Origin: a virus
Virus record (IMG/VR): IMGVR_UViG_3300013132_000033
Coordinates: 1-64,000 of that record
Length of the DNA: 64,000 nt
Direction: 5' to 3' (one strand)
In this document: positions 8,217 to 20,400 of the stretch, one piece after another
How positions within the stretch are numbered: the first letter of the stretch is position 1
Layout of the letters: each line of letters opens with the position of its first letter
The notes under the pieces: model-generated
What the model was told of the DNA's origin: nothing
The model's input: the letters and a program-made list of their open reading frames with translations, nothing else
Database searches by the model: none
Program-made: the position numbers and the translations under genes

Positions 8217-11200
8217 ACAATCAGCCACTCAATTACAAAATGGTTTAAATAAAGATTTAACATTTCAACGTGAAGGAGATGTTACTTATGCTTTAAACGC
8301 AATTCGAGATAGTCATGATGGTGGTAAGTATGATTATCAATCAGAACCAGGTAATGAATTTGCAGCAGTAATTCCTGGTAGTACTATAGTAGGTATAGTA
8401 TATGGTCAAGATGACGAAGTATATTTATTTGCTACAGACGGTAATGATTGTACAATAGGTATATTTAGAAAAAATAAATATACAGAACATGTACGATCCA
8501 GCTTTTTTAATTGGAGTGTAGATAATCCTATTACAGGGCAATCACGAGTTAAAAATGGATGCGAGAGATTAGTATATTGGTGTGATGCTTTAAATAATGA
8601 TTATTTTTATAATTTTGATAAACCTGAAGAATTTAAAACAGGTAATGCATTTGATGTAAACAAGTTTAAACTTGTACCATCTATACTTCCTATAAAAATG
8701 GATTTATTATCTGTTAATAATGGTGGTGGTTTATTACCATTAGGTTCTTATTATTTTCAAGCTGAAATACTTGATGAAAATCAAAATTCATTATACACAA
8801 GTGATGTATCACCTCAAGTAGTTATTTATGATAACTCGACGGCTGAAGATTACAATCGTATAAACGGCGGATTAAATATAGCTCAATATTCAGCAGAATC
8901 TGGGGGGGTACCATTAACTACTAAATCTATATCTTTAAAGTTTTATAATTTAAACCCGGCGTTTAAATTTATTAGAGTCAATGTATTTAGGAAAATTGCA
9001 GGTTCTAATCAATTAGATGGTCATACGGTAGCTGAATTAATATCTATTGGTAACGGTACAGTTAACTGGACGTATAGAGGTTTAAATACAGCGGCTGGAG
9101 ATTTTCCTATTGATGTAAACGAAAAATTTATAGATAATGCTAGATATGATTCTGCTTATGTAATGGAACAAGTGCAAGGTAGATTATTAAGAGCTAACTT
9201 AAAACAAGATGTAAGGGATTATTCTGAATATCAAAACTATGTTAGTAAAATTACAGCTAAATGGGTAGCTAAAGAAGTTGAAGCTAATAATATAGAATCT
9301 GTAGGTAATCCTAAAAATCCTGAAACATATTGGGTAGGTCGTGGATTCCAAGGTGATGAAGTATATATGTTTGGTGTTCAGTTTGTACACAAAGATGGTT
9401 CTATATCACCAGTATTTCCATTAATAGGTAAAACAAGTATTCCAAGTGATACATTTTTATATACAGTAGTTGCTAATACAGTTACATTACCACAATTCAA
9501 TGAAGTATGGTTATCTGATGTTGAACATTTAGGTTATCAAATAGGAAATCAAGTACCATCATGGAAATTTAAAAATGGAGCTATTATCACATCATCTCAA
9601 ACAGTAACACATCCTTATTCTTACGAAGGTGATTTTGGTTTTTATGAAACTGAAGAAACATATCCTGATATTCGAGATTGTAATAATAATTTAATATGGG
9701 GTACTGATGCAGATGATAATGTTATTACAACATCTACTAAAGTTAGATTGTTTCAATTTCCTGATAGACGTATTGTAAGTCATACAAGTATAGACGCTAA
9801 ATATTTAATACCATTAGGTGTAAAATTTAGTGATATAACATATCCTAACAGTGATGTTGTAGGTCATAAATTTGTTTATGCAGAACGTACAGAATTTGAT
9901 AAGACTGTAGTAGATTCTGGATGGGCAGTTAAACCAGAAGTATTAGAAATTGGTATTAAATTAGGTCAATATAGAGTAGGTGGTTCAGCAGAATTTACAA
10001 AAGCTGACCCTTTTAAAAATAGTACTATTGATAGTACTTTTTTACGATACATATCTTCTAACGTATTATATAAACAAAGATTAGGAGCATTTGATTATTA
10101 TAAATTAAATCGTGCTCATAGATTTGATTCTGGGTTAATATCTACTAACGGTGATTTAGATTATGCAAGAACACCATTAAAAGATGGTGGGTTCTTAGCA
10201 TCTGTTATTATGTATATGAAACAAACCAATCATGTACTTACAAGTAGATTAAATCATAAACAATTACAATCTATATTAGTAAAACCAAATACTATAACAG
10301 AAGCTCAAGGATACTTTCCTAAAATACTTGGTGAAGATTTATATACAGGTGATAGTGTTTCTAAAATAAACTATACTTTAGAAAACTCTATTTTACCAGC
10401 TCAAATTACAGATGATTGGCATCTTGGAAATAATACTCAATATGCAGTTAATAACTTTTATGCTTATAAGAAAGCTTTAGTTAACCCATACTCTAATTTT
10501 TTAGTTCGTAAGTATAAATCAATTCATCATAATTATACTACAAGTGTATTTGCGCAAGATAATGTTTATTATGGTGGTGATACTTTAATTACTGAAAATG
10601 CTAATTTTAGAGTAGCTTTTTTTTATAGGACTGCTCAAACTGCTGGTAGTTATATAATGACACCTCTATTTTGTCATCATTATGAAGAACATGATATTAA
10701 TACAGCATTACGTCATGAAGGTACTGGTGAAAACTTTAAGTATTTTAAAATGGGTGATACTGATGAAATTAATTATAATAGGTTAACTTATTATGATGGT
10801 ACAGATAGAGTATTAAATCAACGCAATAATATACAAACACTAAATGTAGAAACTGAATACTATGCTTATAATGATGATTATACAGTTGATAATGTAGAAA
10901 AAAGTAAAGTACCAATACCATCTTCATTTGATTATTGCTCAGATTGTTTATATAACTATCCTAACAGAATTATATTTAGTCCTAAATCATTTGATGAAGA
11001 AGCGTATGATTTATATCGAATATCAAAAATAAACGATTATATAGATATACCTGCTAGTAAAGGTAAAATAACAGGATTAAAATATATTAATAATTATTTA
11101 TTAGTACATACTGAAAATGGATTATTTATATTACAACCTAATCCTCAATCATTTGTTACTGATATTAATAATGTATATATTAGTACAGGAGATTTCTTAG

Positions 11201-12408
11201 GAATACCTCCACAAGAAATAAACGAAAATGATTCTGGTTATGCTGGCATGCAAACTAAACTTGATTGTGTTAGTACACCATACGGACATATTTGGGTAGA
11301 TCAAAAACGCGGTCAAATATTTAACTTTAATACTAAAATAGAAGAACTTACTAATCCTGCAAGTGGAATGTCATCTTGGTTTAAACACGAATTACCATCT
11401 AAATTAGATGCTGAATTTTATAGAGTTCATGGCATTCCGTATCCATATCATTCAGTTTATAATGGTCAATTAGGTATAGGATTAAATCTTGTTTATGATC
11501 CTAGATATAAACGATTGTTAATTACCAAAACTGATTATGGATTTAGATCTATTGGCTATCAAGGATTTAAAACAAAAGCACAATTTGATGCTGAGTATCA
11601 AGGTATATATTTTGATTTTGAAGAAGAAAAATTTAAATACAGACAATCATCTGATGTAGTATCTAGTTATTTATATGGTGTTTATCCTATAGTTAATGAA
11701 TCATGGAATTTATCATTTTCATTTGAAACTAATTCATGGGCATCATTTCATTCATATATTCCCAGAGTTTCTTTTTTTGACAGTACCCATTATTATACTT
11801 TTGAAAATAGTTTAACTGAAAGTATTGATAGTATGATATTTAATACAATATGGCGACATAGACATATTAGTAATTATCAAAAGTATTATGATATTAAACA
11901 TCAATTTGCAGTTGAATGGCAAGTATATAAACCAACTACTGAACAATTATCAACTGTACATTATGTAGGTAATACTTGGGTATGGGATGAAGTAAACTTT
12001 CAATGGATACCTTTAAATCGTACATTTGATTATGGTTTATTTTATAGTATTGATCAAAGTACTGGTAAAATACCATTAACTTTAATAGATCAAAATCAAA
12101 ATCCATATCAAAATGTAAGTTTTAACAATTCTTCAAAATATGTAATTCGCACAGATGATAATTATAAAATATCTGGTTTATATGATATGTCTACAGGAAC
12201 TCCTGTCACAATTAAACTTAAATCAAATGCTAGAACTTTTTGGGATGATATAAATGATTCAAATATAGATTTTACTAAAAGTAGTTATAACACCCAATTA
12301 TTAAAAGGTAAAGTTGTAAACTGTAGATTATACTTTTATAACTATGATGTAGACGCTAAAAAAGTTATCAATATAGTTCAAACAAATAAACTTCAATCAA
12401 TACGATGA
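8200..12408 (+). CDS. Tail stabilization / muzzle-type protein (1402 aa)
   Basis: Large beta-rich protein of the Crassvirales 'stabilization protein' group, related in role to P22 gp10/T7 gp12. The N-terminus carries the family pattern NGLNKDLTFQREGDVTYALN (residues 14-33), followed by repeated beta strands with Gly-Asn-Glu turns, as in a propeller-like tail hub. It has no membrane segment or catalytic motif. It forms the distal tail tube or muzzle through which DNA and cargo proteins leave the virion. It follows the ring genes and overlaps the first cargo gene by four bases. Assignment rests on size, N-terminal pattern and gene order. Confidence 0.65.
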   Translation: MSLLDKQSATQLQNGLNKDLTFQREGDVTYALNAIRDSHDGGKYDYQSEPGNEFAAVIPGSTIVGIVYGQDDEVYLFATDGNDCTIGIFRKNKYTEHVRSSFFNWSVDNPITGQSRVKNGCERLVYWCDALNNDYFYNFDKPEEFKTGNAFDVNKFKLVPSILPIKMDLLSVNNGGGLLPLGSYYFQAEILDENQNSLYTSDVSPQVVIYDNSTAEDYNRINGGLNIAQYSAESGGVPLTTKSISLKFYNLNPAFKFIRVNVFRKIAGSNQLDGHTVAELISIGNGTVNWTYRGLNTAAGDFPIDVNEKFIDNARYDSAYVMEQVQGRLLRANLKQDVRDYSEYQNYVSKITAKWVAKEVEANNIESVGNPKNPETYWVGRGFQGDEVYMFGVQFVHKDGSISPVFPLIGKTSIPSDTFLYTVVANTVTLPQFNEVWLSDVEHLGYQIGNQVPSWKFKNGAIITSSQTVTHPYSYEGDFGFYETEETYPDIRDCNNNLIWGTDADDNVITTSTKVRLFQFPDRRIVSHTSIDAKYLIPLGVKFSDITYPNSDVVGHKFVYAERTEFDKTVVDSGWAVKPEVLEIGIKLGQYRVGGSAEFTKADPFKNSTIDSTFLRYISSNVLYKQRLGAFDYYKLNRAHRFDSGLISTNGDLDYARTPLKDGGFLASVIMYMKQTNHVLTSRLNHKQLQSILVKPNTITEAQGYFPKILGEDLYTGDSVSKINYTLENSILPAQITDDWHLGNNTQYAVNNFYAYKKALVNPYSNFLVRKYKSIHHNYTTSVFAQDNVYYGGDTLITENANFRVAFFYRTAQTAGSYIMTPLFCHHYEEHDINTALRHEGTGENFKYFKMGDTDEINYNRLTYYDGTDRVLNQRNNIQTLNVETEYYAYNDDYTVDNVEKSKVPIPSSFDYCSDCLYNYPNRIIFSPKSFDEEAYDLYRISKINDYIDIPASKGKITGLKYINNYLLVHTENGLFILQPNPQSFVTDINNVYISTGDFLGIPPQEINENDSGYAGMQTKLDCVSTPYGHIWVDQKRGQIFNFNTKIEELTNPASGMSSWFKHELPSKLDAEFYRVHGIPYPYHSVYNGQLGIGLNLVYDPRYKRLLITKTDYGFRSIGYQGFKTKAQFDAEYQGIYFDFEEEKFKYRQSSDVVSSYLYGVYPIVNESWNLSFSFETNSWASFHSYIPRVSFFDSTHYYTFENSLTESIDSMIFNTIWRHRHISNYQKYYDIKHQFAVEWQVYKPTTEQLSTVHYVGNTWVWDEVNFQWIPLNRTFDYGLFYSIDQSTGKIPLTLIDQNQNPYQNVSFNNSSKYVIRTDDNYKISGLYDMSTGTPVTIKLKSNARTFWDDINDSNIDFTKSSYNTQLLKGKVVNCRLYFYNYDVDAKKVINIVQTNKLQSIR

Positions 12409-14822
12409 AAAAGCAAGAAGCAAATTTAAAAAAAGCTTTGCAATCTTTATGGGCAGAACCTACTGCAGATGTATATCCTAAAAAATATAGTACTGGTGGT
12501 CAGATTCTTTCCACAATGGCTTCATTAATTCCTGGATATGGTGCTGTTATATCACCACTTATCTCAATAGCAGATCAGTATCGAGATAAAACAATAGCTG
12601 ATAAAAAAGCTAAACAAGATATGTTAAATTCAAGACCTGTTCAAATGAATACTGATATATATGGTCAAATGGCATCAGGTGGTTATACTACATCTAAATT
12701 TAAACAATATCGTACTGGTGGTCATGCTAGTGGTAACGATCAATTAATTTCTGAAAATGGTGTGCCATCTAATAATAATGCAGTCGCTTCTGTACAGAAT
12801 AATGAAAATGCTTATACTAATAATAAACAAACTTACATTTATTCTGATGTATTAGTTAATCCTGAAACTGGAAATACATTTAATGTAGATTCTGCAAAAG
12901 CTGTTAAAAAATATAAATATGCTGATACAGATCCTGAACAAAAACGTGCATTAGATTTTACAATGAATAGGTTGTCAATGTTAAATGATACTATGCGTAA
13001 TATGAAAGATTCTGTTCAAAAAGCATTTGGTGGTCCACCGGATCCTGGTAAATCATTAATACCTACAGCTAAAATTAGTCAAGAAAGTATTTATTATCCT
13101 ATTAATATTTTTGAAAAACCTCGTGATACAACTGATCGATTGATTAGTACAATGCCTTTAGGTATAGATCCTAATGGTCTTCCATATCCTAGTATGGATG
13201 CTGATCCTAGATCTTCTTTACCTAAAACAAAATCAATAGATGAAGTAATAGCTATAGCCGCTAGTGGTACAACAAATGTTGGAGGTTGGGATGGTTCTGG
13301 TTCTAAATTCAAATCTAAAGAACGATTCAGAGAAAAAGCTGGCGGAGGACTTACTAGTGAAGATAGAGGTTCTGATAAAAAACCATATCCTTCAGTAGCA
13401 TCTAATAATTTTGCTGGAGGTAATAGGTCTTATCCTATACCAACTAAAGCAGATGCTATCGACGCTCTTAGGTTAGCTGGATTACATGGTAGGAGTGATG
13501 TACGTGCTAATGTATATGAAAAATATCCTGAACTTAAAAAAGCGTATGGTGGCAATCCATTATCTAAAATGACTAATATGGCAACAACATCTGTTGCCGA
13601 TGCGTTAGCTTTTCAAGGTCAACATAACCCTGATACTCCATTACAAGAAGCACTTGATAAAGCTGATTTATATTATCATAGTACAGATTTTAATTTATTT
13701 TCTAACGGAGAAAGAGGTTGGCAAATCCCACCTGGTATATCAACATTTCCATTAATACAACCTTGGTCAAACGTAATAACATATGGTTCAGATAATAATC
13801 AATATAAATATCAGCCTCCAGCAACGCCTTCAGCAACACAACCTGCAACACCAGTAGCAAATGTTACAACTCCAACAGTAGCTCCAACAACAAGTACAAA
13901 GACACCTGTTCTTAGTAAATCAGCTATGCCAAAATATGACGAGATATCTCCTGAAGATGCATTAAATGTAGATTTAACTAAAGAGCTAGGTTATGCTACA
14001 GTATTAGATAATCCTGTATCTGATAGATCTATTACAATGGATGAACGAGCAGGTATGGTAACTAATCCATATAAAAATGATAATGCTAAAGTTAACACGC
14101 CTTATACAGCACCGCCGGATAAAAAAAATCCGTTTAATTACAATGCTGTAGCTATGGGTTTAAAAGCTGTAGCATTAGGTAAATCAGTAGCAGATGCTTT
14201 AGAAAAACCTGTTGTAGAAAAACCAATGTTTACAGATTATAATGCTTCTGATAGACAAATGTATGGTACTAATGTAGATTATACTCAAGCACGTCAAGAT
14301 GCTATGGCAGCATCTAATTTAGCAGCTAATGTTAATAGAGCAGCTTCTTCAGGGTTTAATCAATATCAAGGAAGAATGCAATCTACATATGGCAACTTGG
14401 CAGATCAATTAGGTCAAATTAGTATGAATGAAAATCTGCAACGTAATCAACAAGCAATGCAACGTGGACAATATGAAACTGCTAAAGCAATAGATGTTAA
14501 AAATACTATGTATCAAAATAGGATTGATAACATGCAAAATATGGCTAATGCTAAACTTGCAGATCAAAAGTTATTTTCTGAACTTAGTCAAATTGGTACA
14601 GAGTTTAATCAATATCAAGGTTATAAAGAAATGTTGCAGAATAATAAAGAACTTAGTCAAGCAACTATTAATCAAGGTTTAGCTTTGATTGGTTCCAATT
14701 ATGCTAATTTTGGATTTACAAAAGATTTTATAGATAAAATTAAAAGTGGTCAAGCTACTCAAAACGAATTAATTCAGTTTATAGCAACTACTGATAAAGT
14801 TAAACAAAATCAATCTGGATAA
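12405..14822 (+). CDS. Putative virion cargo protein (805 aa)
   Basis: An 805-residue protein with a short hydrophobic stretch at about residues 40-60 (LSTMASLIPGYGAVISPLIS), a central low-complexity Pro/Thr/Ala region at about 470-510, and a Gln/Asn-rich helical C-terminus from about 640. The segment with LVNPETGNTFNVDSAKAVKK near residues 150-170 resembles regions seen in other crAss-like internal virion proteins. It begins the run of large genes expected to encode proteins packed in the capsid and ejected. No enzymatic motif recognised. Confidence 0.5.
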   Translation: MKKQEANLKKALQSLWAEPTADVYPKKYSTGGQILSTMASLIPGYGAVISPLISIADQYRDKTIADKKAKQDMLNSRPVQMNTDIYGQMASGGYTTSKFKQYRTGGHASGNDQLISENGVPSNNNAVASVQNNENAYTNNKQTYIYSDVLVNPETGNTFNVDSAKAVKKYKYADTDPEQKRALDFTMNRLSMLNDTMRNMKDSVQKAFGGPPDPGKSLIPTAKISQESIYYPINIFEKPRDTTDRLISTMPLGIDPNGLPYPSMDADPRSSLPKTKSIDEVIAIAASGTTNVGGWDGSGSKFKSKERFREKAGGGLTSEDRGSDKKPYPSVASNNFAGGNRSYPIPTKADAIDALRLAGLHGRSDVRANVYEKYPELKKAYGGNPLSKMTNMATTSVADALAFQGQHNPDTPLQEALDKADLYYHSTDFNLFSNGERGWQIPPGISTFPLIQPWSNVITYGSDNNQYKYQPPATPSATQPATPVANVTTPTVAPTTSTKTPVLSKSAMPKYDEISPEDALNVDLTKELGYATVLDNPVSDRSITMDERAGMVTNPYKNDNAKVNTPYTAPPDKKNPFNYNAVAMGLKAVALGKSVADALEKPVVEKPMFTDYNASDRQMYGTNVDYTQARQDAMAASNLAANVNRAASSGFNQYQGRMQSTYGNLADQLGQISMNENLQRNQQAMQRGQYETAKAIDVKNTMYQNRIDNMQNMANAKLADQKLFSELSQIGTEFNQYQGYKEMLQNNKELSQATINQGLALIGSNYANFGFTKDFIDKIKSGQATQNELIQFIATTDKVKQNQSG

Positions 14823-14824
14823 TT

Positions 14825-17488
14825 ATGGCTATAAGTAGATTTGATAAATTTACACCACGCGATTATAATATGGAGTGGTACATGCCAAAAGAGTTCATAC
14901 CGGACTTTGAAGCATGGAATACAATGTTAGCTGGTAAACAATCTAAATATGATACTGCTGTTGCACTATCTCAAAAGTTACCTAAACATTTAGCACATCG
15001 TGTAGACCTAGCTGGTCAATATAAACAAAAAACTGATCAAGCTATTAATGATATTTCATCAGCTTATACTAAAGATATTTCTGCAGGAGATAGAATGCTT
15101 CGTGATTATGGGTTAAATATGAATCGAGATTGGCAAGCTGGAGGTTTGGCATATGAGTTAGAACAAGAAGCTGCTGAGTATGCTAAAGCTCAAGAAGAAA
15201 TATCAAAATATTATAAAGACGCTAAAGCTGAACATAGTGCTAATAAAAACTTGGCAATGTATAAATTGCAAGAAGCTGCTAAAAAAGATTTTGGTTACGA
15301 TCCTAATACAGGATTATATACACGAGCAAGTATTTCAGCAGATACTACATCATTTGTAGATATTATGGAAGAAGCTCAGAAAGTTATAAAAGAAATTAAA
15401 GATTCCGGTAATACAACTATTACAAATTTAAGTCCTGCATGGTTATTGAAAATTAAACAAGAAGGTGTAAGTCCAGAAACTATTAAAGGTGTTGCTCAAG
15501 AATTATTAAAACAACCAAAGTATGCTCAACAATTAGCTATTGAACAATGGGATAAAAAACGTAGATATACACCGGACCAGTTAACTGAAATGGAAACTAA
15601 TTATAGAAAAAATGCTAATGATCAATTAACGACAGAAGGTGATGAGTTACTTAAAACTACAAAGAATAAAAAAGATGCTATAGCTATTCAAGAGATGTTA
15701 ACTAAAGAAGGTTTTTATACAGCTACTATTGATGGTAAATTTGGAAATCAAAGTAAAAAAGCTTTTAACGAATGGCTACAAAGTAAACGTGATAGTATTA
15801 ATGAAGTAGATGCTGATACTATTATTAGTAAACAATTAATTAATAGTTACGTAGATCCTTTAGTTAAGACATATACTAGAATGAACATAGATAAAACTCC
15901 TATATTTAATAAACAATGGGGAGTTGAAAGACAGATTCAAGGTCAAGCTCAAAACAATGCTATATTTGCACAAACACTAATGCGTCCTGAACCTGGTGAA
16001 TATTTGGTAAGTCCCGGTGCTGCAAGACCTATGGATAAAATAGATAAAATGACAGCTACTGCAAAAACTACTTATGAAGATGCTAAAAAAACATTTAATA
16101 TGGTAGTTAGTAAATCTCCTATAGCCGGTCAAAATTATGCTCCTCATGAAATTAATATGATTACAATGGCTAGAATGGAATCTAAAACTCCTCAAGAATT
16201 TCAAAGTAAATTAGCATCGTACGGAGTTATGGTTCCAAATGTTCAAGCAACATATGATTGGTATTCAAGTCCTGAAGCTGTAAATTTAAATACTGCTTAT
16301 AAAGCAATGTCTTCTGCAGGACATCAGTTACAAACTTATACTAACTCTCAAGAAGCAATGTTAAATCAGTTTATTAAAACTGAAGAAGGTAAAAAATATT
16401 TTAATAATTTAAAAAAGAAAAAAGATTTTAGTACACTTAGTGATGCAGATCTTATTAAAATGATTGCTACAAATAATTTAAAAGCAAATGATAATACAGG
16501 TGGTGTAAGATATATTGCTACACCTTCTGGTATGATACCAACTCAAAGTGATATATCAGGCGCAGTAAGTGATTTAAAAAGAGGAATTGATAAATGGGTG
16601 CAAAACAATCCCGATGCGTTACCTGTATCTTTACGTGGGTATGCTATAACTGCAACTAAAGGTGTAGGTGCAACATTAACTAAAGATATTATAACAGATT
16701 TACAATCAGGTAATACTGCAGGATATTCTTACGGAGATATGCCGTTACAATTTACAACTGCTGATGGTAAAAAAATAAATACTTCTGATTTAGATGCTAA
16801 TAGTTTAAATGTTAGAATAACTAGTGATGCTAAAGGTGTAACATATTATATCAGTGGTAAAGATAATGATAAAAATTCTGTTACAGGTGTTGCAACTGCA
16901 CCAGTTCAACATAATGGTAGACTAGCCAATATTTCAAAAGATATGTTATTAAATGCTAAACAAACTGGAGATAAGTATTTAGAAAACTTAGCGGCTCAAA
17001 TTTATAATAATACTAAAGGTGATAATGCTTCAAGATATGCTTCAGAAAATATGTTAATACTTGATAATAAAAATTCAGGTAGTTTAAATGAAGTTATCAA
17101 CCCTGCTGTTAAAGATCGAATAGTTACGTTTGGAGGAAATCCAAATGTAAAAGGTCGTAAGGTTGGTGGTGAGATAAGTATGAATGGTGAAACTTTTCAA
17201 AAATATAAAATTAAAAATGAAGTTGGTAAAGATGTATTTATGATGACGCGTCAAGTTGCAGATAAAAATGGTAATATATATTACGCACCTATATTAAATG
17301 AAAGTGGAGGTTTGTATTATGATAACTCTTCTGATGCAGAAATGCCATTAATAAAAAGTGAAATGATGAGTCAATTAAATGTTGAATATAAAACTGGTAG
17401 TTTTAAAACACCAAATATGACTGAACAACAAGCTGCAGCTTTATTAGCGCATATGAATTCAAATGATATTCTTAACCAAAATGATTAA
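14825..17488 (+). CDS. Putative cargo protein with peptidoglycan-binding repeat (887 aa)
   Basis: Mostly helical protein. Residues about 283-315 (AIQEMLTKEGFYTATIDGKF and the following GNQSKKAFNEWL) fit a peptidoglycan-binding type 1 domain: a leading Q, a G-Y/F, the IDGKFG turn and a closing helix. Such repeats anchor cell-wall enzymes. In an ejected protein it could guide the injection complex across the host wall. It lies two bases after the 805-aa gene and three before the 2153-aa gene. The rest of the protein has no recognised domain. Confidence 0.55.
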   Translation: MAISRFDKFTPRDYNMEWYMPKEFIPDFEAWNTMLAGKQSKYDTAVALSQKLPKHLAHRVDLAGQYKQKTDQAINDISSAYTKDISAGDRMLRDYGLNMNRDWQAGGLAYELEQEAAEYAKAQEEISKYYKDAKAEHSANKNLAMYKLQEAAKKDFGYDPNTGLYTRASISADTTSFVDIMEEAQKVIKEIKDSGNTTITNLSPAWLLKIKQEGVSPETIKGVAQELLKQPKYAQQLAIEQWDKKRRYTPDQLTEMETNYRKNANDQLTTEGDELLKTTKNKKDAIAIQEMLTKEGFYTATIDGKFGNQSKKAFNEWLQSKRDSINEVDADTIISKQLINSYVDPLVKTYTRMNIDKTPIFNKQWGVERQIQGQAQNNAIFAQTLMRPEPGEYLVSPGAARPMDKIDKMTATAKTTYEDAKKTFNMVVSKSPIAGQNYAPHEINMITMARMESKTPQEFQSKLASYGVMVPNVQATYDWYSSPEAVNLNTAYKAMSSAGHQLQTYTNSQEAMLNQFIKTEEGKKYFNNLKKKKDFSTLSDADLIKMIATNNLKANDNTGGVRYIATPSGMIPTQSDISGAVSDLKRGIDKWVQNNPDALPVSLRGYAITATKGVGATLTKDIITDLQSGNTAGYSYGDMPLQFTTADGKKINTSDLDANSLNVRITSDAKGVTYYISGKDNDKNSVTGVATAPVQHNGRLANISKDMLLNAKQTGDKYLENLAAQIYNNTKGDNASRYASENMLILDNKNSGSLNEVINPAVKDRIVTFGGNPNVKGRKVGGEISMNGETFQKYKIKNEVGKDVFMMTRQVADKNGNIYYAPILNESGGLYYDNSSDAEMPLIKSEMMSQLNVEYKTGSFKTPNMTEQQAAALLAHMNSNDILNQND

Positions 17489-17491
17489 TAT

Positions 17492-20400
17492 ATGGCTAAA
17501 GTAGTAGGTACTGCTGCAGGAACATCTTATGATCCATTAGCAGCTTCACAACAAGAATTACAAAATTTAGGGTTAGCTCCTACAAAACATAATACTGAAT
17601 TTTCATTGACATCTGAAACAACAGGTTTAAATGAATTTAATAATATTGATTTAGGTCAATACGATAAACCACCATCTTTATATAGTAACGATGCTCAAGC
17701 GTCTAGTATATTAAATGAAATGCGTGCTCAAAATCAAGGTGCTGGAGAACAATTTTTAAAAGGTGTAGGTCGTGTTGCAAGTACAGCAATAACAGAATTA
17801 TTTAAAGTTCCTGGTTATTTAGGTGGAGCTTTAGGCTCTAGTTTAATGGAAGGAGACTTTATTGAAAATACTGTAGATAATGCTTGGGTAAATGCTTTTC
17901 AAAGTTTAGATGAAAACATTAAAGAAAGTATTCCAATATATCTTACAAAAGAAGTTGAAGAAGGTGGTATAGGTAGAAAGCTTATGTCATCTGCATGGTG
18001 GTCTACTACTGGTGCAGACGGGATAGGCTTTTTACTATCCATGTATGCTCCGGGTAAAGTAATTGGTGCTTTAGGATCAGGATTAAAATTAGCTAGAGGT
18101 GTTGAAGCCATTGCTAATAGTTCTAAACTAGGATCTAAACTTGCAAGACTTTCTGGATTAGTAGATAATGCTGCAACATTTACAGAACAAGGTTTAAAAG
18201 TAACTGGTAAAGGTGTAGGTAAATTAGAATCGTTAGCTACTGTAGCTACTAATACTTTTGTAGAATCTGCTGCTGAAGCTGCTAATACATTTGATAATGT
18301 AAAAGAAGCTTACATGCGCAACAATCCTAATGCTACTGAAGAAGAAGCTAAGAAAGTTGCTGGAGATCAAGCTGCTGCTGTAATGAAAGCAAATATTGCA
18401 GTATTAGCAATATCTAATTATTTTGATGAACTTACTTTATTTAACGGATTTGGTAAAGGAGATGCAGCTATTAAAAATAGTATATTTGGTAAACTTACTA
18501 AAGATGGTATAATTGATTTTACAGATTTGAGTAAGATTGAAAAATACGGATTTAGACAATGGGCATCTAAAGAATTACCAGCTAAAGTAGCAGCATCTTT
18601 TGCTAAAGAAGGTTTCTTTGAAGAAGGACTTCAAACTAAAATTCAACAACATTATGAAAAGAAAGCTGCTGGAGAAACTAGTGAAAATTTCTTTGATGAT
18701 GTAATTGGTAATTATTTCCATTCTTTATTAAGTGATATTGAAATGCAAGAAGCAGTTGTTCTTGGGGGTATACTTGGAGGAGGTGCTGGTGTTATAGGTT
18801 CTTATTCAGATATGAAAAATACTGAGAGATTTCTCAGAGGTGGTGAAGCTTATACACCTAACTTCTTTGGTAAAATGTTAGGTCGTAAACCTAGAGAAGC
18901 TACAAAAGGATTTTTAGATTTAGCTAATGAAAACTTTATACAATCCACAAGAAGTTTAAAAGATATAGCTGAACTTGAAGATGATGGCAGGATTAAATTT
19001 CAAACTAAACAAAAAGAAATAATAGATCCTGTTACTGGTAAAACAGTAATTCAAGATGTTCAAGTACCAGTAATTAATCAAGATAAACTTAAAAACTTAA
19101 TGGAAGAGAAAAGTAGTATGTTACAATTAGTAACTCTACATAGTATTCTTTCACAAGCTGGTGAAGTTGAACAAGCTGAAGTATATAAACAATTAATTGA
19201 CTACGCAAGATTTACACCGTTTATTCAACAAGAAGGTGGGTATGAAGTATTAGAAGCTTTTATTAAATCAGGTAAATTAACTGAATTAGAAGCTAATCAA
19301 ATATTAGAAAATGAAAATAGAACAATAACTGATGCTGAAAAACAAGATATAACTAATGGTATGTTAAAGCAAGCTAAGTTATTTAAAGATGTTTATGATG
19401 AAGTTAACAGAACATTTATTCCTGAAAAGTATGTTAAACCTGATGATAAAGAACAATATAATGCCTGGAAACAAACTGCATTTAATCGTAAACTACAAAA
19501 CTTGTTAGCGTCAAAGAACTTGACACAACAAATGTTTAATATTAAAAATAAGTATGGAGATTTTGAATTAACAGAAGATGATTATAATACATTAACTCCA
19601 GACGAAGCTTTAAATAAAAAACGTTCTAAAGATGTTTATGATAATCTTGCTAAACAATGGCAAGATGCTAAAGAAACTTATTTAAAACTTTCTGATGCAA
19701 ATGGTTTACGAAATGATTACGAAGAATTTAAAAAAGAGAAAGAAGAAGAGTTAACAAAAGTAGGTAAAGAGTTAAAAGACTCTACACAAGAAGCTTTAGA
19801 TGATAATACAGCTACAAGTAAATTTAAAGAAACGCTTCAATATTCTGGTTATAATGTAACAGATTCTACTAATGGTTTTAATGCTGCTGGCTTAGATGGT
19901 AATCAAATTGTACTAGAAAGAAATAGCGATAATAAAAATGTTATATTAACACCTATTAATAATAATGGTGTTATTGATTATGTGATGGTAAATGATGACG
20001 GCACATCAACATTAGTAACTAAAAATGGTATATTTAGTAAATCATTTTTAGATAGCATGTCTGTTGTAATTGCAGATAATGCTAAAGAACAAATAGAAAA
20101 AGCTAAAATACAACAGTTAAAAAATGAAAAACTTAGGACATTAGAACTGTTACAAGAATTTCAAAAACAAAATTACAAAGAAGGTAAAGAAAGATTACAA
20201 GAATTAGATAAATTGTTTGCTAGTACTTATGAAGAAATTTCAAAATATAACGATCAGTTAAACGATGCTGTAAATGGTGTTAATGCAAGAAAAGCTGGAA
20301 ATAGTACCGCTACTAATCAAGCAGTAGATAGAGCAGTAATTGAAGGACTTCTTAATCAAGCTTTTGAACGATATAATGCTTTAAATAATGAAAGACAATT

